A stretch of DNA of 64,000 nucleotides from Candidatus Phycosocius spiralis. Lineage in GTDB: Bacteria; Pseudomonadota; Alphaproteobacteria; Caulobacterales; Aquidulcibacteraceae. The notes beneath the pieces were generated by a model, which worked only from the letters and a program-made list of their open reading frames with translations, did not search any database and was not told where the DNA came from. The number at the start of each line of letters is the position of its first letter. Within the stretch, counting starts at the first letter, position 1. Shown here one piece after another: positions 56,317-64,000 of this stretch. The DNA is taken from assembly GCF_030158815.1 (NCBI RefSeq), contig NZ_BPFZ01000005.1, positions 1-64,000 on the forward strand. The letters are read 5' to 3'. The translations under genes were made by a program, and so were the position numbers.

Positions 56317-57963
56317 ATGAAAATCACACATCGTTCGATTGCTCATGCGACCACAGCCTTAATGTTGAGTTTAGCGCTTGTATCGTGCGGTGGTGGTAAT
56401 GAAGCGGATAAAGCCCGCACCTTGCACTTTGGCAATAGTGCTGAGCCTTTGTCCCTTGACCCGCATCAAGCGTCTGGGGTTTGGGAGAACCGCATCATTG
56501 GCGATTTGTTGATCGGTCTGGTAACCGATGACCCTAAAGGTCGCCCGATCCCCGGTATGGCAACTGGTTGGACTACAAGCTCGGATGGTTTGGTTTGGAC
56601 GTTTAAGCTGCGTGATGCGCTTTGGTCGGACGGGGTTCCGGTTACTGCGGACGATTTTGTTTACGCATGGCGTAGGATTATGACTACCAAACCCCCAGCC
56701 AAATATGCCTCCATCCTTTATGTCATCAAGAATGCCGAGCAGATCTATGACGGCCGCATCAAGGATGTGACCCAATTGGGTGTTCGGGCAATTGACGCGA
56801 AAACCCTTGAGGTTACGTTAGATCACCCAGCACCCTATCTTCCCGGACTTTTGACCCATTACACGTCATTTCCCATTCCAAAGCATGTTGTCGAAAAAGT
56901 GGGCTCGGCGTGGATCAAGGCAGAGAATTTTGTTGGAAACGGCCCGTTTAAACTCAAACAATGGAAACCGAACGATTTCGTCCATGTTGTACGCAACACC
57001 AATTATTACGAGAATGCCAAGGTTTGCCTTGACCAGATTTTTTATTACCCAACCACTGATGACAATGCTGCAGAGCGAAGGGTTCGCACTGGTGAACTTG
57101 ATATCAACGCCAATTTCTCCGGGTCACGCCTCGAGGAAATCAATAAAAACCTGCCAGGCTATGCCCGCATCCACAGCTATACCGGCTTGACCTATTATCT
57201 TTTCAATATGCGTAAACCCCCTTTCAATGATGAAAGAGTGCGCGCTGCTATCTCCATGACGGCCGATCGTGAGTTTGTGACCTCACAAATTCTGAAAGCT
57301 AAGCAAGAGCCTGCATATAGTCTCGTACCCCCTGGCGTTGCTCATTATACATCAGGGGCAGTTACCACCGATTTTAAAGGCCAATCATTGCAGACTCGTC
57401 TCGTGAGGGCTCGCAAATTGCTGGAAGAAGCCGGATATGGCCCATCAAAACCGCTCAAATTCACCTTTAGTTTCCGCAATACCAACGATAATCCACGTGT
57501 AGCCCCGGTTGTTCAACAAAATTGGGCAAAGATTGCCCCTTGGGTTCAGGTGGACATCCTCGGTGCTGAGACCCAAATCAATTATGAGAAGCTACGCAAT
57601 GGCGATTTCCAATTGGGGGATGCTGGCTGGATATCCGATTTCAATGACGCCAAGAACTTTGTGTATCTGTTCCAAACTAGCACCGATCAACTTAACTACG
57701 GCAAATATAGTAACCCTGAATTTGATCGCTTGATGGATGCCGCCGACCTCGAAAAAGATACCAAAAAGCGTGCAGCTTTAATGCAAGAGGCCGAAGCGCT
57801 GGTGCTAAAGGAAAATGGCTTGATGCCAATGTGGTTTCTAACCAACCGCAATCTGGTCAGCCCGCGGATAACTGGGTGGGAAGACAATGCAGTGGACATT
57901 CACCGCGCCCGCTATTTGTGCACCACCGACGCCTTGAAATCTGCGACGCTACCAAAATCTTGA
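56317..57963 (+). CDS. oppA: Oligopeptide-binding lipoprotein, OppA type
   Basis: A 548-residue periplasmic solute-binding lipoprotein (lipobox LALVSC, Cys about residue 22). LHFGNSAEPLSLDPHQASG, the SBP family 5 core (WTFKLRDALWSDGVPVTADDFVYAWRR), and GNGPFKLKQWKPNDFVHVVR are the peptide-binding hallmarks. The binding domain is complete. The start at 56317 follows GGAGAGAG. The SBP is separated from oppBC by a minus-strand gene, an unusual arrangement. Confidence 0.93.
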   Translation: MKITHRSIAHATTALMLSLALVSCGGGNEADKARTLHFGNSAEPLSLDPHQASGVWENRIIGDLLIGLVTDDPKGRPIPGMATGWTTSSDGLVWTFKLRDALWSDGVPVTADDFVYAWRRIMTTKPPAKYASILYVIKNAEQIYDGRIKDVTQLGVRAIDAKTLEVTLDHPAPYLPGLLTHYTSFPIPKHVVEKVGSAWIKAENFVGNGPFKLKQWKPNDFVHVVRNTNYYENAKVCLDQIFYYPTTDDNAAERRVRTGELDINANFSGSRLEEINKNLPGYARIHSYTGLTYYLFNMRKPPFNDERVRAAISMTADREFVTSQILKAKQEPAYSLVPPGVAHYTSGAVTTDFKGQSLQTRLVRARKLLEEAGYGPSKPLKFTFSFRNTNDNPRVAPVVQQNWAKIAPWVQVDILGAETQINYEKLRNGDFQLGDAGWISDFNDAKNFVYLFQTSTDQLNYGKYSNPEFDRLMDAADLEKDTKKRAALMQEAEALVLKENGLMPMWFLTNRNLVSPRITGWEDNAVDIHRARYLCTTDALKSATLPKS

Positions 57964-57998
57964 TGTAAGCGCACAAAAAAACGCGGTTTGAACATAAA

Positions 57999-58024
57999 AG
58001 CCCGGCAGGTGATCCTGCCGGGCT
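57999..58024. terminator. Intrinsic terminator after oppA (bidirectional)
   Basis: AGCCCGGCAG (57999-58008) pairs perfectly with CTGCCGGGCT (58015-58024) around a 6-nt loop, then TCTTCATTT. It lies between convergent oppA and S9 peptidase genes, 35 nt after the oppA stop and 25 nt from the peptidase stop. Confidence 0.85.
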
Positions 58025-58049
58025 CTTCATTTCATGTCTTATGGGTAGC

Positions 58050-60107
58050 CTATTTGGCAGCCTTCTTGCCGCCCGATAGCTTCAATCCAGGCTCTTTAAA
58101 CTGAGCAGAGATGTTCCCGCAATTATTGCTCATCCAGTCGAGAATGAGGGTCAAGAATTGCTCTTTATGCTCAGGATACATTTGTCTCAACTGGTGCGAC
58201 ATACGTGGGATTTCCACATATTTAAATGTCGCACCCGGATTTACCTGACGCATCCGTGCCGCCGCCGTCCTTGAGTGAATGGTATCGGCTTGACGATCAT
58301 AGTCGCCATGGAAAATCAACCAAGGGATGATGACGTCTTCAAGGTGTTTCATGGGATCATAGCCAGCAACGGTGACGCCTTGAATGATGCGTTGCAGGCG
58401 ATCTTCACCCCAATCGGTTGAGATACGTTCCAAATCGATGGCAGGAGCGCCTGAAATCGCGCATTGCCATAGGCCGGCTGAGCGACCGCCGGATCGGACA
58501 GCTGCTGCTGCGGCGGCAAAGCCACCGTAGGAATAGCCATACATCATCATACGATTAGGGTCGGCTATGCCTTGTTCGACCAACCATTTAGCGCCATCAT
58601 CCTTATCATCTTGCATGATAGCGCCCCATTGCTTATCGCCACCCTTCCATAGGGCTTTGCCAAGACCTGTTGAGCCGCGATAATTGGGCATGAGGACCGC
58701 AAACCCACGCGTAGCGAACATTTGTGGCCAAAAGCTTGCATCAAAATCCATGTCATCGCGTGCCCAAGGTCCGCCATGGGGCATCACAACAAGGGGAAGC
58801 CTGCCGTCACGGTCCTTGTCATAGCCCGGTGGCAAATAAAGGGGAGACGGAATTTTAAAGCCATCGCGGGTCGGATAGACGACCCATTCTGCAGGGCCTA
58901 GTTTATCGCGATCCCAACCCTCTAACAAGGAGCCAATGCGAATAAGCTTGCGTTTATCCTTTAACAAAAAGTACGTAGTTGGTACATTTGGTGCCGTAGC
59001 CGACACCAAGATATTTGCGCCGTCGCTGCGTACTGTAAAGTTGATATTGGTACCTGGAAGTGCTTTTTCCAGTAAGTCGTATATGTGCTGATCATCTGGA
59101 TCATAAAATTGGCATTCCTCAGATGGGCCGCTCCAACATATTACACGCAAGGGATCATTTTTTATCGCTTCGAAATCACTCGGCGTGCCAAAACCCGCAT
59201 CTGAAATGTCAAACTCGGTATTTGCCGCAATGGGCGGGCCCACTGTGTCGGTCGCAACGTCGTATTTTGCTAACACGGCATAATTGGTAGTGCGGTCTGT
59301 CAGGATATAAATTGACTTATTATCATTTGTAACACGTATGGGAGTGAAATTTGCACGATCATTGAGTGGGTTACGTAACGCAGGCAACTCTTTCCATTCT
59401 GCTTTGTTGTTTTCGCGGAAATAACGGTAAGTTGTGTAAATCCCGTTGGAAGCGCGCGTTTGTGATTTGAGCTTTATATTGCCAAGACCATCGCTCCAAA
59501 GGAAACTCTCATTATCACCAGTTCGGGCATACCTATCTTTCCGCCCGGTTTTGACATTAACCTTTACAATTTCGGTTCCCGAAAACCTACTAATCATCAT
59601 CAGGACAGAGTCTTCTTCATTGGGCAAACGGTGAAACAAATCGTAGCCGATAATGCGATCCTCATCACGCGTGTTCATCGCTTCTTCGTTTGAGATATCA
59701 ATAAACGATGACCCATCAATTGACGCAATCGCCGCCCGATTTTGCCAATTCGAATCCGCCCCTGCACTGACTGGCTGATTGGCAGTCACCAACAACTTAG
59801 CATTCTTCACGAATGAGAAACCAGTAAAGCGCATGGTTTTCGAGCCGAACTGCGTTGGCGGCTTTGACATGTCATCGGTTGACCAGACGCGCACAACAGG
59901 GTTCTGACCGGGTAGGCCGGCCAATGCCGCAATATGCTTGCCATCTGGACTTATCCGCGCATTCCATACACCCCAGTCGCGGGCCATCGCTTCAATGGGG
60001 AGTGCTGGGCCTTTGGGCTTCCATCCCTGAGTCTGCGCCTGAGCGGGACTTATAAATCCGATAGCACTTATGGTGGTGGCAAAAAATGTTGTTATTCGCT
60101 TGATCAT
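58050..60107 (-). CDS. Secreted S9 family peptidase (prolyl oligopeptidase-like)
   Basis: A 685-residue serine peptidase. Signal peptide (FFATTISAIGFISPAQAQ), beta-propeller-like N-terminal half (WGVWNARISPDGKHIAALAG and further DGK repeats) and alpha/beta hydrolase half. Nucleophile MYGYSYGGFAAAAAAV (GxSxGG), Asp in LIFHGDYDRQADTIHS, His in RMSHQLRQ complete the triad. The start at 60107 has AGAGG upstream. Such enzymes cut proline-containing or dipeptidyl peptides in the periplasm or outside; here it sits divergent to a large TonB receptor. Confidence 0.9.
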   Translation of the reverse strand: MIKRITTFFATTISAIGFISPAQAQTQGWKPKGPALPIEAMARDWGVWNARISPDGKHIAALAGLPGQNPVVRVWSTDDMSKPPTQFGSKTMRFTGFSFVKNAKLLVTANQPVSAGADSNWQNRAAIASIDGSSFIDISNEEAMNTRDEDRIIGYDLFHRLPNEEDSVLMMISRFSGTEIVKVNVKTGRKDRYARTGDNESFLWSDGLGNIKLKSQTRASNGIYTTYRYFRENNKAEWKELPALRNPLNDRANFTPIRVTNDNKSIYILTDRTTNYAVLAKYDVATDTVGPPIAANTEFDISDAGFGTPSDFEAIKNDPLRVICWSGPSEECQFYDPDDQHIYDLLEKALPGTNINFTVRSDGANILVSATAPNVPTTYFLLKDKRKLIRIGSLLEGWDRDKLGPAEWVVYPTRDGFKIPSPLYLPPGYDKDRDGRLPLVVMPHGGPWARDDMDFDASFWPQMFATRGFAVLMPNYRGSTGLGKALWKGGDKQWGAIMQDDKDDGAKWLVEQGIADPNRMMMYGYSYGGFAAAAAAVRSGGRSAGLWQCAISGAPAIDLERISTDWGEDRLQRIIQGVTVAGYDPMKHLEDVIIPWLIFHGDYDRQADTIHSRTAAARMRQVNPGATFKYVEIPRMSHQLRQMYPEHKEQFLTLILDWMSNNCGNISAQFKEPGLKLSGGKKAAK

Positions 60108-60150
60108 AATTCTAGCTACCTCTCTAAGCAAGGATTGCGTGTTAAATTAA

Positions 60151-60183
60151 ATCTGGTTGACGTCAAGTTGACGTCAACCAGAT
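60151..60183. promoter_or_regulatory. 33-nt perfect palindrome with tandem TTGACGTCAA
   Basis: ATCTGGTTGACGTCAA (60151-60166), one central G, then its exact reverse complement (60168-60183). Each half ends in TTGACGTCAA, itself a palindrome, so two such 10-bp sites lie 11 bp apart, one helical turn. It is 44 nt upstream of the S9 peptidase start and about 300 nt upstream of the receptor. A cooperative dimer-pair operator is the natural reading; the regulator is unknown. Confidence 0.7.
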
Positions 60184-60362
60184 CGATTTTTGTAAAAATC
60201 AAAGTAACCCTTCTTTTCCCCGAGGCAAGATTGCTTTCTGTGCTGCATGGATCTGCTTCGCACTGTGGCAAACATGTTACAAATAAGAATTAACTGAAGT
60301 TGGATCGGGGTTTGGGCAGGCAAACTCCTTGCATGTTTAGCGACTTCGCGTTCTATCTATTT

Positions 60363-60403
60363 CAAATTGTTCAGAGAGATCTAGTGCAAATTGTTCAGAG
60401 AGA
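60363..60403. repeat. 17-bp direct repeat, two copies
   Basis: CAAATTGTTCAGAGAGA occurs at 60363-60379 and at 60387-60403, start-to-start distance 24. It lies 80 nt upstream of the TonB receptor start. It may be a regulator-binding pair or leader sequence of the transcript. Confidence 0.75.
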
Positions 60404-60430
60404 GATGTTAAAATTAGGCTTTCTGCACTA

Positions 60431-60470
60431 TCTCTGCACCATCTTTCAATTCTCTGCACCATCTTTCAAT
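60431..60470. repeat. Perfect 20-bp tandem repeat, two copies
   Basis: TCTCTGCACCATCTTTCAAT is repeated exactly at 60431-60450 and 60451-60470, directly before the ribosome-binding site of the receptor gene. A partial third copy (TTCTGCACTA) lies just upstream. Within the mRNA leader, copy number could affect translation. Confidence 0.85.
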
Positions 60471-60483
60471 TTGGGGGAAGACC

Positions 60484-63400
60484 TTGAAAAAATCTATACG
60501 TGGTTCTTTAATCGGCGCTACTGCTTTGACTGCAATGGCATTCATTCCTGGTTTGGTGAGCGCTCAAACTCCAGCAGCTCAGACTACACCATCCACAAGC
60601 ACATCCAAAGCACCACCAAAAACGGCGGAGACTGTCATTGTGACTGGGTCCCGCATACGCCGCGATACTTTCACCACCGCCTCGCCTTTAACAGTCATCA
60701 CGAACGAAAATGCGGTTCTTGCAGGGAGTATAGATGCCACTGAAATTCTTCAAGGATCAACCGCCGCTGCCGGCTCGGGTCAGATCAACAACTTTTTTAC
60801 GGGATTCCTTGTTGATGGGGGGCCGGGTATTCAAACAGTGGGTCTCAACAGCTTAGGAGCTCAACGAACCCTCGTTCTATTGAACGGTCGGCGTATGCCA
60901 CCTTCTGGTGTTGGTGGTAGTGTTGGTCCAGTAGATCTAAACATCATCCCAAATTTGGCAATTTCCCGCTATGAAATCGTGAATGAAGGTGCTTCCCCTA
61001 TTTATGGGTCTGATGCAGTTGGCGGTGTCGTTAATGGTATAATTCGCAAAAACGTTAATGGATTTGAAGCAAGGGGCGCTACTTCAGCATCATTTGATGG
61101 CGGGGGTAATGATTATACACTCGGGGCTTTATGGGGCAAAACCGAGGACCGCTGGAATGTAATGGTTAGTGGTGAATATTTTAAACAAGATGCGTTCAAA
61201 TATGGCGATCGCGATTTTTGTAGTGCTAACTATGTTTTTGATGCGGATACTGGCAAACGCGCAGACTTCATCGACCCTAAAACCGGCAAGCCACGTTGTT
61301 TTGGCTTTGGTGGTTCCGTCAATCGAATTATTCCACAAGGCAATGCTGCTACAGGAACTGGAAGCTGGGTTGCTGATGCTTCCCAAACAGCGCGTCGCGT
61401 TGGCCGAAATCCTTCCACAGGTGCTCCAGATACATTGCTTGCCGTGCCAGGCTGGCGGCGTGTCTTTAGCCCTCCACCCGGGCAATTAGGTGAGCCAGTT
61501 GCCAATCAACTCGATTATGGGTTAGATAAAATTACTGATACGGATATTATCTCACCATCCGATCGTGCAGTGGTGTACGCGACTGTTTCTCGTGATTTAG
61601 ATCTATTAGGTGGCGTAGAAGTCTATGGTGAGTTCTTGGGGGCTAATCGTAAATCAACCCAAACACGATACGCCCAATTATTCTTCTTTGGAAACGTTCC
61701 TGGTGGACTGACGGCGTTCAACATCTTTAATCCATTCAGCACACCTACGACACCTGTTGCGGCGCAGCCGGTTATTCTTCGGCCATTTACTTTCAAACAA
61801 AATGTCGGCACTTATCAAGCCTTGGGTGGTTTACGAGGAAAGACAGATAAAGGGATCTTTGGCGGCTTCAAAAATGGGGACTGGGATGTCTATGTTCAAT
61901 CTAGCCTTGGAGAAGGCAAATACACAGGATCTGTTGTTTACCAAGATCGCCTTGAAGCATCACTCCAAGCAACCCGTGATCCTCTAACTGGTGCACTTAC
62001 ATGCCCGTCGCCCATACTTACAGGAGGCAATTGCGTGCCGATCAACTTCTTTGACCCACGCGTAGTTGCAGGTAATCTTACCCCTGTTGAGGAAGAGTAT
62101 CTTTTTGCTGATCCAAGGTCGAACAAAGGTAAAACCACCTATAAGCAGACCGTTGTAGAAGCAAACATGACTGGGGATTTTTTCAGGTTTCCATCCGCCT
62201 CAGACGATGTAAAAATCAATCTTGGCATGCATTATCGTAAAATGAGTTTGAATGATGTACCAGGTGTCATAACGCTCCAACAAATCCGCCCTGGCGTATC
62301 TAATTCATCGCTCGTGTCGACCGCCGGTATAACAAAAGGCAAAGACTCGGTTTGGGAAGCCTATACCGAAATATCTGCCCCATTAATGGCAAAAAAACCA
62401 ATGGTTGAAAGCCTCAATGTGCTGTTGGCCTATCGCTACACAGACTATGATTCATATGATTCCAATTCGACCTGGAAAGCCACGATCGACTGGCGGATAG
62501 TTCCAGAAATATCACTCATTGGGATTACTGGAACTTCTTATCGCGCTCCGGGCCTATATGAATTGTTCCTAGGTGATCAAACAGGCTTCCTGGGGCAGTC
62601 CTCTGTTGACCCATGTATTCAATGGGGCCAGTCCACAAATCAAACACTGGCTGATAGATGCAAGAGAGATGGTGTACCCCCAGACTATACAGGAAGTGGG
62701 TCGAGTGCACAGATCACCAGACGTGGCGGAAAAGGTGTGTTAAAGGAAGAAACCTCCAAATCGAATATCATCAGCTTGGTGTACCGTCCATCTAAGATAG
62801 ATTTGAACTTAAGGCTTGATTTTTGGCAGATTAGCGTATCTGATCAAATTGGCCAATTTGGTGCAGCCAATATAGTTAATACCTGCTATACAGATACTTC
62901 TGGTCGCGCTGATACTTTCTGCAAACTATTCACCCGAGACACCAATAAAGATTCTCCTCGGTTTAACAATATCCTTAACATCTTTGACTCATTTGTGAAT
63001 ATTAATGAGACTAATGTTGAAGGCATCGACTTGAAATTTGTTTATCGCAAGAGTTTTGCAATCGGTGATTTAACGGTTGATTCTCAGCACCGCTGGACAA
63101 CAAAAAACGCAACCGGAATATTTACAGACGATGAATTGGAAGAGTCTCAGGGTACAATAGGTGACCCAATCTATAATTCGATCACTCAATTCAGGTTTAA
63201 GCGCCAAGACTGGACCTATGCTTGGACGGTTACTGCAATTGGACCTTCAAATCAAATCAGATTTTTCAACGACGGTAATAATATCGTTAAGCAGCGCCCT
63301 GGAGACTATTATTCCTATAACGGACTGACATCTGTTTTTTATAAGACAAAAACAGAAACGACCATTACCCACGCGATTGCAGTTCAGTATAAATCAGATA

Positions 63401-63555
63401 ACTGGACTATTGTTGGGGGTATCAGTAATATTTTCAACGATCTTGCCCCAGCCATTTCAACGGGTGTAGTATCCAGACTTGGTGTAAACCCTTTGACTAG
63501 TCAATATGATATCGTCGGTCGATCCCTAACGCTAGATCTTGTCCGCCGCTTCTAG
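60484..63555 (+). CDS. Large TonB-dependent receptor with TTG start
   Basis: A 1,023-residue receptor. Signal peptide (LIGATALTAMAFIPGLVSAQ), Thr/Ser/Pro linker, TonB-box-like ETVIVTGSRIRRDTF, plug with QTVGLNSLGAQRTLVLLNGRRMPPSG and SRYEIVNEGASPIYGSDAVGGVVN. These are typical of the GSRI receptor class common in Caulobacter-like and marine bacteria. The barrel ends RSLTLDLVRRF. The start is TTG at 60484, 3-5 nt after a strong GGGGGAAG; the longer frame from ATG is absent. Divergent S9 peptidase and nearby OppABC suggest peptide uptake. Confidence 0.9.
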   Translation: MKKSIRGSLIGATALTAMAFIPGLVSAQTPAAQTTPSTSTSKAPPKTAETVIVTGSRIRRDTFTTASPLTVITNENAVLAGSIDATEILQGSTAAAGSGQINNFFTGFLVDGGPGIQTVGLNSLGAQRTLVLLNGRRMPPSGVGGSVGPVDLNIIPNLAISRYEIVNEGASPIYGSDAVGGVVNGIIRKNVNGFEARGATSASFDGGGNDYTLGALWGKTEDRWNVMVSGEYFKQDAFKYGDRDFCSANYVFDADTGKRADFIDPKTGKPRCFGFGGSVNRIIPQGNAATGTGSWVADASQTARRVGRNPSTGAPDTLLAVPGWRRVFSPPPGQLGEPVANQLDYGLDKITDTDIISPSDRAVVYATVSRDLDLLGGVEVYGEFLGANRKSTQTRYAQLFFFGNVPGGLTAFNIFNPFSTPTTPVAAQPVILRPFTFKQNVGTYQALGGLRGKTDKGIFGGFKNGDWDVYVQSSLGEGKYTGSVVYQDRLEASLQATRDPLTGALTCPSPILTGGNCVPINFFDPRVVAGNLTPVEEEYLFADPRSNKGKTTYKQTVVEANMTGDFFRFPSASDDVKINLGMHYRKMSLNDVPGVITLQQIRPGVSNSSLVSTAGITKGKDSVWEAYTEISAPLMAKKPMVESLNVLLAYRYTDYDSYDSNSTWKATIDWRIVPEISLIGITGTSYRAPGLYELFLGDQTGFLGQSSVDPCIQWGQSTNQTLADRCKRDGVPPDYTGSGSSAQITRRGGKGVLKEETSKSNIISLVYRPSKIDLNLRLDFWQISVSDQIGQFGAANIVNTCYTDTSGRADTFCKLFTRDTNKDSPRFNNILNIFDSFVNINETNVEGIDLKFVYRKSFAIGDLTVDSQHRWTTKNATGIFTDDELEESQGTIGDPIYNSITQFRFKRQDWTYAWTVTAIGPSNQIRFFNDGNNIVKQRPGDYYSYNGLTSVFYKTKTETTITHAIAVQYKSDNWTIVGGISNIFNDLAPAISTGVVSRLGVNPLTSQYDIVGRSLTLDLVRRF

Positions 63556-63574
63556 GCACCACCACGGATGAAGC

Positions 63575-63606
63575 AAAAGACGGCCTTTCGGGGCCGTCTT
63601 TTTTTT
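63575..63606 (+). terminator. Intrinsic terminator of the receptor gene
   Basis: GACGGCC (63579-63585) pairs with GGCCGTC (63592-63598) around TTTCGG, flanked by AAAA and eight T. It lies about 20 nt after the receptor stop. Classic rho-independent form. Confidence 0.92.
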
Positions 63607-63873
63607 GTATGTAGATCGATGATACTTCACCTATGCGCGCTGCACATTCAGCCGTTAGTCTTGGTGTCTTTAGGTTGGCCTTCGTCCCATAGTTAATGCG
63701 CTCATGGCGATTACGCCAAAATGTGAGACACTTTAGCAACAATGTGCACCACTCGTTTCATTTATGTGACATTAGAACGTTGACGAGTTGTAATGAGATG
63801 TTTAGCTCGTAAAGTATTATCTGACTATTCGCGCCCAAGCGTGAACAGGTAGGGGACAATTGGAGGTTCCAAC
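63607..63873. other. Intergenic region before the last gene
   Basis: No gene of quality is seen; short frames lack signals. It must hold the promoter for the gene starting at 63874. TTGGAGG at 63860-63866 is its ribosome-binding site. Confidence 0.45.
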
Positions 63874-64000
63874 ATGAAAATTTCTTTGACCCGTGAGCTG
63901 TTGCTCGCGAGTACTATTGTTGCAGGATTAGGTTTCACTGCACCAGCTTTTGCTCAAAGTGCAGGATCCACCCCTAATAATTCTGCCAATGAAAAAGCGG
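63874..64000 (+). CDS. N-terminus of an exported protein, cut by the window end
   Basis: The first 42 codons give a signal peptide (LLLASTIVAGLGFTAPAFAQ) and a Ser/Asn/Pro-rich start of the mature protein. A strong GGAGG precedes the ATG. A TonB-dependent receptor is likely from the signal-and-linker style seen in the gene before, but the diagnostic plug is not in view. Confidence 0.65.
   Translation, partial: MKISLTRELLLASTIVAGLGFTAPAFAQSAGSTPNNSANEKA

Overview
The window reads as chromosomal DNA of an alphaproteobacterium. The evidence is the alphaproteobacterial kinase-type homoserine kinase ThrB, the grxC-nitrilase-DUF1178 operon, PrmA, RsmD, PdxH and SerS of alphaproteobacterial type, several large TonB-dependent receptors, and single-copy housekeeping genes scattered between small secreted proteins. 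Caulobacterales/Hyphomonadaceae-like or Sphingomonadales-like are both possible; no rRNA is present to decide. Base composition is near even, with AT-richer islands at about 2.0-3.6 kb, 23.5-25 kb and 29.4-29.8 kb.

Layout. 0-5 kb is an accessory, decaying region: a truncated exported protein, a gene-free stretch with repeats, a lipoprotein-like gene, a gamma-glutamyltransferase 3' remnant, two short peptides with the same double-glycine-type leader around a small membrane protein, and a stop-interrupted membrane protein gene. 5-23 kb is mostly ordinary: pirin, TonB receptor, META-domain protein, SDR, MFS, Xaa-Pro aminopeptidase, PrmA, SerS, cytochrome P450, MTA phosphorylase, and a Smr-like/ThrB/Nudix operon. 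A tRNA-Ser(GCT) at 23.4 kb is followed by an orphan phage-tail-type DUF2793 gene. 25-29.4 kb holds a PEBP protein, a pair of exported proteins (the first without a normal start codon), a structured RNA candidate of 6S type, two adjacent genes broken by in-frame stops, and a globin-coupled chemoreceptor.

29.8-40.6 kb is a coherent catabolic locus. HMG-CoA-lyase-like, HyuA, HyuB and CaiB-type CoA-transferase genes are packed head to tail on the minus strand, preceded by a TonB receptor and a GntR/FCD regulator, and flanked by a plus-strand isochorismatase-like amidohydrolase. It looks like uptake, ATP-dependent ring opening or carboxylation, CoA activation and carbon-carbon cleavage of an unknown small molecule.

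41-53 kb has cytochrome b561, a badly broken COG4705-type membrane protein, the glutaredoxin/nitrilase operon, RsmD, a J-domain protein, PdxH, an SDR, an acyl-CoA synthetase, DUF1499 and an MBL-fold hydrolase, then a gene-poor 900 bp. 53.7-64 kb looks like a peptide-use locus: OppB, OppC and OppA without the ATPases, a secreted S9 peptidase, and divergent from it a 1,023-residue TonB receptor. A 33-bp perfect palindrome lies in their shared promoter region, and the next exported protein is cut by the window end.

Recurring oddities are in-frame TAA/TAG codons inside otherwise well-conserved short genes (four loci), long G tracts (one inside a signal peptide), and compact perfect repeats upstream of transport genes.
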